This document shows positions 1-9,072 of a stretch of 64,000 bases of DNA, one piece after another. Each line of letters starts with the position of its first letter. Positions within the stretch are counted from its first letter, which is position 1. The notes beneath the pieces were generated by a model, which was not told the DNA's origin, ran no database searches, and saw only the letters and a program-made list of their open reading frames with translations. A program made the translations under genes and the position numbers. Origin of the DNA: Symsagittifera roscoffensis (Eukaryota > Xenacoelomorpha > Acoela > Convolutidae); assembly GCF_963678635.1 (NCBI RefSeq), contig NC_087066.1, positions 44,503,624 to 44,567,623 on the forward strand. The letters run 5' to 3'.

Positions 1-394
1 CATTTTACCGACTCGATTCATTTCGATCTCTGATGACTCAAGTTTGCATGTAGTTATTGTTCTTTAAACTTGGTTTTTCTTCTGGAATTTTTCAATATTA
101 TCCAAGGAAATCTTATGAAAAAAGAAAGGCGTAATTTTTGGATTTAGAATTCCCGCTTAATTTTTCCTTGCTTAATTGTTAAACTGCCTTTGGTACTTCT
201 GGAACAAAAAATTGACCAAAAACAGATCATGAAAAAAAAGACGTAACTTACTTCAATTTCTGATTCCTTTCATTGTTTGCTTACCAAAAAATGTGTTGCA
301 AATCGAACTAGACCAAAAATTAAAATTAAATCCAAACTATATCCAAGGCAACCAATTTTGCCGTTACCAAAGTAACAATGATACAATTCCTTAC
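1..394. other. Intron sequence of GST-like gene
   Basis: AT-rich sequence left of the GST exon, presumably its next intron. I see no coding or repeat signal. The plus-strand reading frame at 293-556 is only the complement of the exon. Confidence 0.5.
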
Positions 395-599
395 ATTGAT
401 TTGTATCTGAAGCTGAGCCATGTTGTGGTTTCTGTCGGGGGATCTGTCGAACAGGAAGAGACTGATGTAATTCCTAACGAGGGGGGCGAGAGAGGAGTGC
501 TCGTAGTCCATCATGGCGTCTATCTGGGCTCTCCTCGCAGGGTCACTCGGGTATAGACTCTCCAGTTGGTGTCTGGAGGCATACTTCAGGGTCAGGTAC
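395..599 (-). CDS. GST-like gene, C-terminal-domain exon (fifth coding exon seen)
   Basis: The reverse strand has an acceptor CCCAG at 600-604, then 68 codons plus one completing base, and a GTAAGG donor at 389-394. The peptide runs from the end of a thioredoxin-like domain (YLTLKYASRHQ) into a helical glutathione S-transferase C-terminal domain (LYPSDPARRAQID, then MDYEHSSLAPLVRNYI). This layout matches theta-class-like GSTs, in which the C-terminal domain forms the electrophile pocket. The entering phase (one base to finish a Lys codon) matches the exit phase of the exon at 20017-20123, so the two were adjacent before giant element copy 1 inserted between them. Further exons must lie left of the window. 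The GST assignment is by motif reading only. Confidence 0.75.
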
Positions 600-857
600 C
601 TGGGAGAAGAAAAAAAGTCACAAGTCAGAAATTAACCTCGTGTTTTTCATGTGTTTTCACTTGAAATTTGGATACACATGATCAAAGCACCTGTGAAAAA
701 AGGTGAACACTTTTAGGAGTATACGTTACAAACATTAAGTTCTGCCAGCTTAGAGAGTTGGATGTATATGAACTTTTAAAAATCCTGATTAAAATTAAAA
801 GGTGATTTTGAGGAAAACGAAAGCTTCGCGAATTCATGAGTCAAGAGAAATTTTAAT

Positions 858-1265
858 TGGAACCTGATCTAAACTACATTTTATGATTGGATAAATTAAA
901 TGTTTTACCAATGTAAAGTATTTAATATTAACCAATCATGATCCATCTAACTAACAACCCACTTATTTGTAAGTGCTGAAGTTACTTGTAATTTCAGCAC
1001 CAGAGAGATTTGAATTTAACTTAGAAATTAGTTGGACTCTCCCGAGCACTTCAGCAGCCGCAATAAACCAGTATACCCTAGATCTATTGAGCCTAGCAGA
1101 GACTAGTTAAACAACCTGAGACTAGATAGTATAAGAGTAAGATTAGGATCGGTATTAGACTAAGAAGTTGCACGAATCTATCCGGCCGAAAATAAGATAG
1201 CGTGACGAGCAGACGGTGTACCCTATCCGAAATTACTCTATGAGTTACACTTCGGTCCTAACTCA
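858..1265 (+). repeat. 5' LTR of giant element copy 1
   Basis: Starts TGGAACCTGATC and ends CCTAACTCA. It contains a polyadenylation-type AATAAA within GCAATAAACC near 1060. The preceding 4 bp are TAAT. By eye it equals the 3' LTR at 19370-19777. Confidence 0.95.
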
Positions 1266-1267
1266 TC

Positions 1268-1285
1268 TGGTGCGACCATAAGTCT
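1268..1285 (+). promoter_or_regulatory. Primer-binding-site-like sequence
   Basis: TGGTGCGACCATAAGTCT lies 2 nt past the 5' LTR, where a tRNA 3' end (..CCA) would prime minus-strand DNA. It is conserved at 32261 in copy 2. The inverted third element has TCTGGTGCGAC at the same place. I cannot assign the tRNA without a search. Confidence 0.65.
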
Positions 1286-1353
1286 CGAACAAGACCTTAA
1301 TAGATTAGAATTAACCAAAATAGATTAGAAATTAGACAAAAACATTTACAAAA

Positions 1354-1587
1354 ATGTTATACGACAATAATTTAATTGAAATGTCTCTCCGACTCAATAG
1401 ATCAGAGCCAATATTCCGAACCATAACAGAACTACCCGGAATTGGAAGAAGACCTCGAACCAAAGACGACATACGACAAAGTAGAAACTTGCCGTATAGT
1501 TATATGATAGTTCGGCAAAAGCCAGAACAAACTTTTATATTTCGAATACTACTTGCAATGAATTTAGATTTCCATTTGCAAACATAA
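1354..1587 (+). CDS. Small conserved leader protein, 77 aa
   Basis: ATG-initiated frame of 77 codons, 88 nt after the 5' LTR and before the structured leader. The product is Arg/Leu-rich and basic (SLRLNRSEPIF, GIGRRPRTKDDIRQ), with no signal peptide or membrane helix. I do not recognise a family. Copy 2 keeps the same frame at 32346-32579. By my count about 12 codons differ silently and only 3 change the residue, the pattern of a selected protein. It could be an accessory factor or a translated upstream ORF that tunes later initiation. It is directly followed by TCATTTCAGG, which resembles a splice acceptor. Confidence 0.6.
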   Translation: MLYDNNLIEMSLRLNRSEPIFRTITELPGIGRRPRTKDDIRQSRNLPYSYMIVRQKPEQTFIFRILLAMNLDFHLQT

Positions 1588-2519
1588 AACCTTGAAGTTA
1601 CTCTTCAAAATCATTTCAGGCGCTAAACAAAATTATTAATATACAATAACGATTGATAAAAAGATCTAAGATCGTTTTCCTAAAACTCTGCAGTATTATA
1701 CAAAAAATGTTTGAAAAATATTTATTGGAAAATAAAAATAAAAATTAGTAGCATGACAATAAATGGTTAGTAATCATAAATCATCCTGTTGTTCCAGCTT
1801 CATCATCTAAAACATAACAGCAATCATAAACCCACTAATATCATCAAAACACTAAATCTTTCCTTTACACACATTTAAAATTTTATTAAAACTTAAATTC
1901 ACTTAATTTTAAAACCAGATCATCAAGGCTTATCCTTGGATCTTAAATCATTTTCTACTTAATTAAATTTCAAATTTGATCATCAAGGCTTATCCTTGGA
2001 TCAAACAGAACAACTTTGTTCTCCCCCACCCACTTAATTAGTGTCTAACGACCTCAAACGTCGATTCACTACCCAACCCTTTCTAAAGACCTAAGACTAA
2101 TAGAAATTTTTAAACAAAACTAATCATTCAAATTAGGATAAACAGTGAAGAACTTCGGTTATTCATCCTTCACTTGACCCCCCCTCTTACCAGACCCAGG
2201 ATAAATCTTAGACTTAGTAAGTTTAAAATAGTATCTAACGAACTACTCGCGTTCTAATTATACCTGAACCTTGTGGATCGATTTACTATTCTCCAACCCT
2301 TGAACACAATCACTACCCCTAAGTAAGATTAAGTAAGTTAACACCTTAACTTATACTAGCCACGAGAAAGTAAAAAATCATTCTTCGGAATCGATATACT
2401 TTTCTCTCCAACCCTGAACAAACAGACCCAGGTTAAGCTAAGCAAAAAATCGTAAGAACTAACAGTTTAGGAAAATAGAAATCATTTAACAACCCTTTGC
2501 ATCCGTCATTCTAAACCTT
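1588..2519 (+). promoter_or_regulatory. Structured 5' leader with serial stem-loops
   Basis: Noncoding leader between the 77-aa ORF and the next gene. It holds a repeated hairpin, GATCATCAAGGCTTATCCTT, at 1919 and 1978 (arms CAAGG/CCTTG, loop CTTAT). Further short hairpins follow: AGAACA/TGTTCT near 2007, CGAC/GTCG near 2050, GTGAAG/CTTCAC near 2143-2175, and ATTC-TTCG-GAAT near 2381. They alternate with pyrimidine-rich CCAACCCTT-type tracts. Copy 2 keeps the array at 32580-33500. TTA|GTAAGT near 2217 is a plausible splice donor, also kept in copy 2. The role (packaging, internal initiation or splicing) is unknown. Confidence 0.55.
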
Positions 2520-2987
2520 ATGTCATTTAAAAACCTAGGAAATAAACAAACAATCGTTTTACACAATTGTGAAATAGATAACAAAAAATACGACCTTGTA
2601 ATCACACCTCATACACAAACAGTTGGATACATTCGAACAAAACGACAAACACTGAAAAGAAAAATAATAACGAAACAAAGACAAATAACACGAAAAAGAT
2701 TTTCAAAAAATCGAAACGCATTTTCAGAATCAGAAACCAACAGTTTAGACGAACTTTACAAACTAAAAGAATCAATAGATAAAAATTACCCAATTCACGA
2801 TCAATTATATTTCTCTGACTCAGAAACAACTTCAAATTCATCACAAAGAGGAAAAAGAAGAATAAAAAAGCAGTACAAACACAAACCAGTACATTTATAC
2901 AATTGGAATCAACCAATTCGACACATTAATAATTACATATTAACAGTCATCGAACGAAAAAATGAGCTCAACGCACACTCCAGGTGA
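2520..2987 (+). CDS. Unknown basic protein, 155 aa (giant element)
   Basis: ATG-initiated frame of 155 codons. The middle is Lys/Arg-rich (KRQTLKRKIITKQRQ, TRKRFSKNR), followed by an acidic Ser patch (FSDSETTS) and another basic stretch (RGKRRIKKQYKHK). This suggests nucleic-acid binding or a nuclear localisation signal, but I recognise no family. Copy 2 has the same length at 33501-33968 with mainly silent changes, so it is coding. Its last 26 nt overlap the start of the next gene in another frame, an arrangement kept in copy 2, suggesting that translation of the two is coupled. Confidence 0.7.
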   Translation: MSFKNLGNKQTIVLHNCEIDNKKYDLVITPHTQTVGYIRTKRQTLKRKIITKQRQITRKRFSKNRNAFSESETNSLDELYKLKESIDKNYPIHDQLYFSDSETTSNSSQRGKRRIKKQYKHKPVHLYNWNQPIRHINNYILTVIERKNELNAHSR

Positions 2988-4044
2988 AGAAACTCCAGAT
3001 GATGATGAAATCTTTCCTTTTATAGTAGACGCAGATACTGATAGAGGACAACACATATTTTGTCAAAATTTACTCGTAAATTTATTTGAACCCGGAATCA
3101 GTCCATGTAAAACAGAGTTCCCCGATGTAAAAATCAAAAGACAAATCATAGATCACTATCTAAAAGATATATGCAACATAACACAACAGTATGGAATCTA
3201 CTCCATAGAATTCACCTCACCAAACCATAATAATAGAAAATATACAATTCAAACAGACGATCTTGATTTAGAATTTTCAAAAGTTTTTTCAGAATATATA
3301 AAAAGCATCCAATATCATAACTCACAAAGAGCAAACTCCATATTCACCAATGAAGTTTTCGCAATAATATATAGTTATATTTCGATATTAGAAAACGAAA
3401 TCCCAATAACAAATGTCTCACCAAAAGAAACATCTAAACATTTGAAAGTACGACATGAAATCACACTACTCTCTAGTTATTTAAACATCATTAAAGAAAA
3501 TTTCACGAAAGACGACGTTTCACAACATACAAAACACGATCTACAAAAAATTTTGGCATGGTTCATAATAGATTATTTCACACACAATATTGATTTAATT
3601 GCACAAGCAAGAAAAAATTTTAGACCCCAAAATTCGAACGATGATACCGCTATCACAGAACAATCAGATTATGTTTGGGACCCCGAATGGTCTCATCCCG
3701 CATTTATAAGCTTTCCACAATCAATCTCAAGTCAAGCAATAGGTACAATATCTTACATAAGAGATTATGTAAGAGTAATACCATTAACAATTGATGCAAC
3801 ACCATTAAACTATAATACATTTTTACCCGATACACAAAATAATAGTTTAAACTCTACAGTTATACACAATGAAAACCTCAATGGAACTAGGAATCTTACT
3901 CAACAAGATATCCAGACACCATCACACTTCATAAATGAAGAAATTGTACACACAACAACTACACAACAAAGTATTTCACCAATACGCCCAAATTTAACAA
4001 CACCAAGAAATACAAATCCTTCACAAACACAGGTAACCTTATAA
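2962..4044 (+). CDS. Unknown protein, 360 aa, upstream of Gag-Pol in the same frame
   Basis: Frame of 360 codons starting 26 nt before the preceding gene ends. The N terminus is acidic (GEETPDDDEIFPF). A globular, helix-rich middle follows (KIKRQIIDHYLKDIC, DLEFSKVFSEYIKSIQ, FAIIYSYISILE), and the last 100 residues are Asn/Thr-rich. I do not recognise it. It could be a structural or matrix-like partner of Gag, or an accessory factor. It ends in TAA (4042-4044), but the frame then stays open through 13 codons to the ATG of gag-pol, so readthrough would fuse it to Gag-Pol. Copy 2 keeps about 265 codons before a deletion. Confidence 0.7.
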   Translation: MSSTHTPGEETPDDDEIFPFIVDADTDRGQHIFCQNLLVNLFEPGISPCKTEFPDVKIKRQIIDHYLKDICNITQQYGIYSIEFTSPNHNNRKYTIQTDDLDLEFSKVFSEYIKSIQYHNSQRANSIFTNEVFAIIYSYISILENEIPITNVSPKETSKHLKVRHEITLLSSYLNIIKENFTKDDVSQHTKHDLQKILAWFIIDYFTHNIDLIAQARKNFRPQNSNDDTAITEQSDYVWDPEWSHPAFISFPQSISSQAIGTISYIRDYVRVIPLTIDATPLNYNTFLPDTQNNSLNSTVIHNENLNGTRNLTQQDIQTPSHFINEEIVHTTTTQQSISPIRPNLTTPRNTNPSQTQVTL

Positions 4045-4045
4045 T

Positions 4046-4066
4046 CAACCGTTAAACCTTCGGTTG
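4046..4066 (+). promoter_or_regulatory. Hairpin between the 360-aa ORF stop and the gag-pol start
   Basis: CAACCG (4046-4051) and CGGTTG (4061-4066) form a perfect 6-bp stem with a 9-nt loop. It begins one base after the TAA stop and 18 nt before the gag-pol ATG. A structure here could affect stop readthrough or reinitiation. The region is deleted in copy 2, so conservation cannot be tested inside the window. Confidence 0.4.
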
Positions 4067-4083
4067 CCCCTAAATATTCACAT

Positions 4084-7000
4084 ATGGATTACCAAACATA
4101 CAGACCCATGACAATACCACCAAAAACACGCAAAACATTCACTAGAAACAACTTTGCAGACCATAATTATAATTATACACATCCATCAAAAACATATAAT
4201 CAACCACAAAGAAATTTTAACCAATATACAAGATCTCGAAATTGGGATAACCCAATGGCCCAACCTAATTCAACAAATTTCCAAACAAATCCTCCACGGG
4301 ATCACAGTGAAAATTACCCATTTTTTCAACAAAATAAAAATAAAAAACAGACATCTTATCAAATGGATTATTTATCCTCAGATGATGATTTCTTACAACC
4401 AGATATATTTGCACAAAATACTCAAGAATATCGTAGACAAGGAATACAGAGAACACGTACAAATCATAGAAATTTTTCTCCACAACCAATAGATGCACAA
4501 AATCAACAACCAATTCAACAACAAAATCCAATTAATACACAATCTTTTCAACCAATTCAACAACAAAATCCAATGACTGCACACTCGTATCAACCATCAC
4601 AAATGCAAAATGAAATACCACTCCCATATTATCTCCAACAACATGAGATAACAAGAAACCAACTTTCAAATTTTTCTCAAATGCCAAATGCAGCAGAATC
4701 ATTACAAATGACAATGAATCCATACCTTATGGGTGGATCATCAATAACATCAAACAAACCTTTAATGGTTTTCACAGGAACAGACCCTGAATACTCTGTA
4801 GAAGATTATTTAAATGCAGTAACAGCAAACCTGATTTTAAATATTGGACCTGAACCAATAAATACGCCACTACATCAAAATTGGATACATCGACGCACAG
4901 CGTTAATACAAACAACCTTAGATGGCGCAGCCCAAAAATGGTTTTCAGTACTACCTCTAGAAATAAAATCAAACTGGAAAAGATTTACACAAGAATTTTC
5001 AAAAATGTTTGACTCCGAAAGAAACAAACAACAACAAAGAGTTTTATGTAATGAAATTCGCAGATTACCAAACGAAACCATCAAGCAAATAGCAGTACGA
5101 ATCGAAACACTAGTTCGAAAAGCATATTCATTAAATACACATGACTATAAAAACACAAAGATGACAGAAATCTTAATGATGACCTTAACACCACAATTAA
5201 GGAAAATAGCAATAAAAAAGAGAGCATCACATCCTTCTTCAATTCGAGAACCCGATTTAGATTTTCGAAAACTAGTAGACAAATTAGAACAAGCAGAAAT
5301 CACGATGAAACTAGAAGAAACGGAAAATCTGAAATTACAATACGTTAACAGAATTGAAACGACTCCCACTAATATTAATAATATACAGGAATCAGAGACA
5401 GACCTCGTTGAAAAAATCACTGAAATACTCAATATCTACGAAAAGAACCCAAACTTTAAAGGCAAACCATCTTTCAAAAAATGGTGTAATTATTGCCGAC
5501 GATACGGACATAGTATTTCCGAATGTAGACAAAAACAGCAAGACAATCAAAATAAACCTCAAAAATATAAAGAACCAAATAAATCATTCTATCAATACAT
5601 GAAAAAAGATCAAAATCTACCGAACAAAACAGTCCACAGCAACAACAGTTCAGGAAAACCACTCCCGAACAATACAAATTATACCAGAAATCAATCACCA
5701 TATAACTCAAGTTATAGAGGAAGATCACCAGAACGAAGAAACACGTATAATTCATCACAAAATCACTACAATAGACCAAATAGTCGAAATAACTACTCCA
5801 GATCAAATTCAAACACACAACGATTTGTTTCTAGATCTAATTCCCAATCAAGAAATAACTACTATCCAAACAACCAATCACGAAATTCATCATACAATAG
5901 GAATAGAAACTACTCCTATAATCGAAATAGAAGTTATTCAAACAACCGAAACCAGAATTACCCGAACAATCGATCAAGGAATAACTCATATAATAGATCG
6001 AACTATAACAGACCAAACAATAATTACCAAAACAGATCGCGAAATAATTCACAAAATCGACAACCAAGTTATAATAATCGTTATAGAAATTATTCCCAAT
6101 CACCACACCGGAATAATAATAACTATAATAATTCTAATAATCGCCACAGAAGTAGTACACCTAAACATCAAAGACAAATCAATCAAGTACAATCTAACCC
6201 AGAAACAACATCAGACCCTCCAGGTATTGATGACACAGTAACTGATACGTTACAACTCAATCAAATAAACTGTACATCATCAGATTCAGAAAGTGATACT
6301 GAAAACACTCTTTCTATCAATATGATAAAAGTCGAAAATGACTATGAATCTGTCATATATGAACAACCCTTTTCATCACACATATATGAAAATCAATCAG
6401 AATTTCTTCAAAATTATTACACTACACCCATAAATTCCACACCAACGACGCAAGAAACAAACGAGATTAACACTACAGATCAAACCAATAAAAATACCAA
6501 AACAAAATGCTTGAATACAAACCACATTTATCAAAATATACAAAAAGAACAACCCAAAGAAAAAATTTGGACAATACCATTTCTCTTAGAAAGCCCAAGA
6601 AATAAAGAATTTCAACCACCAGACCTTGAAATAGATTTTTTAATTGATTCAGGAGCAGAATCAAACATAATAAACATCCCCACATGGAATGAAATAAAAA
6701 CTTTACACCCAAAGTTAATACCTCTTGAAACCTCCAGTAAGTTAGCAACAGCACAAGGATCAACATTGATAAACTACGGAAAAATCCAATTATTTCTCCT
6801 CCCCACCAGAACAATGGAACAAAGCAAAATTTTAAATAAGCCATTTAAACAAATATTCCATATCACTGACATTAAATATAATATCATTGGAATACCATTT
6901 ATTTCGAAGTATATACCAACAATTAACATACTAAATAGTAAAATATTAATCAAAGATAAATATACAAAAACAAAAGAAACATCCTTAACATTTTTTCAAA

Positions 7001-9072
7001 GATTAAATAAACAACCACCATTCTTTTCAAAATTCTACCCGATATTTAACAAACAAAGAAAACACCTAAAACCACTATCAGGAAATATCTATAATTTTTC
7101 AATCAAACAAGTTCACCAATATGATAAAGAACAAAACAAACAAAAATTTTATATGTCAGAATTTGAATTCAAACCTATTCACAAATTTTTCAAAATCACA
7201 ATCTCATCCATAAAATATTTGAAAAATTCGAATTCCGATATCATTTCCTTACATGTCTATAACAACACACCTTACCAAGTAACATTACCTTTAGGACTTT
7301 TAGGATATTGTGAAACCAACGCTACAATATCACCAATACACGAAAAAGCCTATCGCGTAAATAATATACTCCAATTACTAGATATTTGCCAATCTACAAT
7401 TCTTAATGAAGAATTATCTATAAATAATATAATAAGTAACGAAAACAGAAATACGGATTATTTCACAAAAACTCCATATTTCAAACCTACATTCAACATA
7501 AGTAACTACACAGAGGACCAACAGAAATTTTTAACAATGTTTAATTTCCAACATTCACAAATAACACAAGACGAATTCGAAAAATTAGCCAAACAGCTAA
7601 TTAAATATTCATCAGTCTATGCAACATCAAAATTCGATGTTGGCAAAATCAGTTCATCACTACATCTCCCGTTAAAACCAGACGCAGTTTTCAAAAAACA
7701 GAGAGCAAGTAAAGTACCAATTCACTTACATGATAAAGTGAACAGATTACTCGATATTTTAGAACAATACAACATTATATCACCAGTAAACAAAGAAGAA
7801 CAACCAAAAGGCAACACATTCATCAACCCTGTTATCATTCTAGCTAAAGGAGAATCATTAAAAATCGTTCTCGACGCTAGATACCTCAATTCACTCATAG
7901 ATGAATCAAAATGTAATTGGCCCATTGAACCAATACAAGTTATTTTAACAAAAATAAACGGCAAATACTTTACAACCGCCGATATGAATAGTGCATACAA
8001 TCAAATGCCACTAGATGAACAATCACGACGTTTAACACAATTTGTTATCGGAAACCAACAATATGAATTCAACCGCTTATTCTATGGAATATCCATAGGA
8101 CCAGCAGCATTTTCAGCTTTTATGAGCAAAATTTTTAGACCACTAATACTCAAGAAAAACGCAATCACCTATTTAGACGATGTTTTTATGCAATCACAAA
8201 CAAAAGACGAGATGTTCAATGTTTTAGAAAAATATCACCAAATACTTCAGAACGAAAATCTGAAGGCCGCCCCCGATAAATCACACTTCTTTTTGACAAG
8301 AGTTAAATTCTTAGGACATAATATAGAAAGAAAAACAATCACTCCATTGAAATCACGCATTGACGCTATTCAAAAACTTCAACCACCAACAAATAAAAAG
8401 AAAATCCAAGAATTTCTTGGAATGTTAAACTTTTTAAGTAAATATGTTTATAAAATGCAATTATATCTACGACCATTTTATAACATCCTTAGACAACAAA
8501 ATAATTTTGAATGGAACACAGAACATCAAACACGATTTGAAGAAATAAAGAAACTTTTAACTGAACAAATTTCAAACACAATTCCAGACTCAAATCAACC
8601 ATTTTATGCAATGTGCGATGCTTCGAACTTTGGCATCGGTGCAGCACTATTACAATCACATAATGGTACAAATAAAATGAACCTCATATCAGCAAATTCT
8701 CGATTATTCACTCAAGCAGAGCTACGACTCTCAACTCTAATGAGAGAATGTACAGCCATAATATATACACTGACAGAATATGAATTTCTGATACTTGGAT
8801 CAAAACATCCAACAGTTCTATTCACAGACCATAAACCAATAATCTTTCTCTTTACACAAAAATCTAACCCAAACCACCGAGTTTACAGATTTCAACTAAT
8901 TCTAATGAAATTTCCAAACTTACATATAGTTTGGACTGCAGGAAAAAATCTTGCATTACCAGACACCTTAAGTCGAAATACACCACCTGAATTACTTACA
9001 CGAAAAACAACAGTTGAAATACCCAAAAACATAAAATTCTACCTTGCAGAAAACGAAACATCACCCCGATAG
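4084..9072 (+). CDS. gag-pol: Gag-protease-RT-RNase H polyprotein (up to in-frame TAG)
   Basis: This 1662-codon frame encodes, in order: a Gln/Asn-rich N terminus with repeated QPIQQQNP units (about residues 130-190); a capsid-like domain (AQKWFSVLP, about 280); one CCHC zinc knuckle CNYCRRYGHSISEC (about 468); a long Asn/Arg/Ser/Tyr-rich region (about 530-700); an aspartic protease with LIDSGAES (about 855); RT with TTADMNSAYNQMPL and catalytic YLDD at about 1363; and RNase H with MCDASNFGIGAALL (about 1511) and FTDHKP. Gag and Pol share one frame with no frameshift. The TAG at 9070-9072 interrupts a frame that continues to 11184; copy 2 has CTA there. Products would form the particle and copy RNA into DNA. 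Confidence 0.95.
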   Translation: MDYQTYRPMTIPPKTRKTFTRNNFADHNYNYTHPSKTYNQPQRNFNQYTRSRNWDNPMAQPNSTNFQTNPPRDHSENYPFFQQNKNKKQTSYQMDYLSSDDDFLQPDIFAQNTQEYRRQGIQRTRTNHRNFSPQPIDAQNQQPIQQQNPINTQSFQPIQQQNPMTAHSYQPSQMQNEIPLPYYLQQHEITRNQLSNFSQMPNAAESLQMTMNPYLMGGSSITSNKPLMVFTGTDPEYSVEDYLNAVTANLILNIGPEPINTPLHQNWIHRRTALIQTTLDGAAQKWFSVLPLEIKSNWKRFTQEFSKMFDSERNKQQQRVLCNEIRRLPNETIKQIAVRIETLVRKAYSLNTHDYKNTKMTEILMMTLTPQLRKIAIKKRASHPSSIREPDLDFRKLVDKLEQAEITMKLEETENLKLQYVNRIETTPTNINNIQESETDLVEKITEILNIYEKNPNFKGKPSFKKWCNYCRRYGHSISECRQKQQDNQNKPQKYKEPNKSFYQYMKKDQNLPNKTVHSNNSSGKPLPNNTNYTRNQSPYNSSYRGRSPERRNTYNSSQNHYNRPNSRNNYSRSNSNTQRFVSRSNSQSRNNYYPNNQSRNSSYNRNRNYSYNRNRSYSNNRNQNYPNNRSRNNSYNRSNYNRPNNNYQNRSRNNSQNRQPSYNNRYRNYSQSPHRNNNNYNNSNNRHRSSTPKHQRQINQVQSNPETTSDPPGIDDTVTDTLQLNQINCTSSDSESDTENTLSINMIKVENDYESVIYEQPFSSHIYENQSEFLQNYYTTPINSTPTTQETNEINTTDQTNKNTKTKCLNTNHIYQNIQKEQPKEKIWTIPFLLESPRNKEFQPPDLEIDFLIDSGAESNIINIPTWNEIKTLHPKLIPLETSSKLATAQGSTLINYGKIQLFLLPTRTMEQSKILNKPFKQIFHITDIKYNIIGIPFISKYIPTINILNSKILIKDKYTKTKETSLTFFQRLNKQPPFFSKFYPIFNKQRKHLKPLSGNIYNFSIKQVHQYDKEQNKQKFYMSEFEFKPIHKFFKITISSIKYLKNSNSDIISLHVYNNTPYQVTLPLGLLGYCETNATISPIHEKAYRVNNILQLLDICQSTILNEELSINNIISNENRNTDYFTKTPYFKPTFNISNYTEDQQKFLTMFNFQHSQITQDEFEKLAKQLIKYSSVYATSKFDVGKISSSLHLPLKPDAVFKKQRASKVPIHLHDKVNRLLDILEQYNIISPVNKEEQPKGNTFINPVIILAKGESLKIVLDARYLNSLIDESKCNWPIEPIQVILTKINGKYFTTADMNSAYNQMPLDEQSRRLTQFVIGNQQYEFNRLFYGISIGPAAFSAFMSKIFRPLILKKNAITYLDDVFMQSQTKDEMFNVLEKYHQILQNENLKAAPDKSHFFLTRVKFLGHNIERKTITPLKSRIDAIQKLQPPTNKKKIQEFLGMLNFLSKYVYKMQLYLRPFYNILRQQNNFEWNTEHQTRFEEIKKLLTEQISNTIPDSNQPFYAMCDASNFGIGAALLQSHNGTNKMNLISANSRLFTQAELRLSTLMRECTAIIYTLTEYEFLILGSKHPTVLFTDHKPIIFLFTQKSNPNHRVYRFQLILMKFPNLHIVWTAGKNLALPDTLSRNTPPELLTRKTTVEIPKNIKFYLAENETSPR

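Noticed and set aside
293..556. Plus-strand open frame of 87 codons at the left edge
   Set aside because: It is the complement of the GST-like exon at 395-599, whose splice sites and motifs fit the minus strand.
1919..2002. Repeated hairpin GATCATCAAGGCTTATCC considered as a CRISPR-like array
   Set aside because: Only two units in a eukaryotic retroelement leader, with no spacer pattern or cas genes.
9070..9072. Reassigned stop codon or altered genetic code
   Set aside because: Host exons and most element genes use TAA/TGA/TAG normally as stops, and copy 2 has a Leu codon here.
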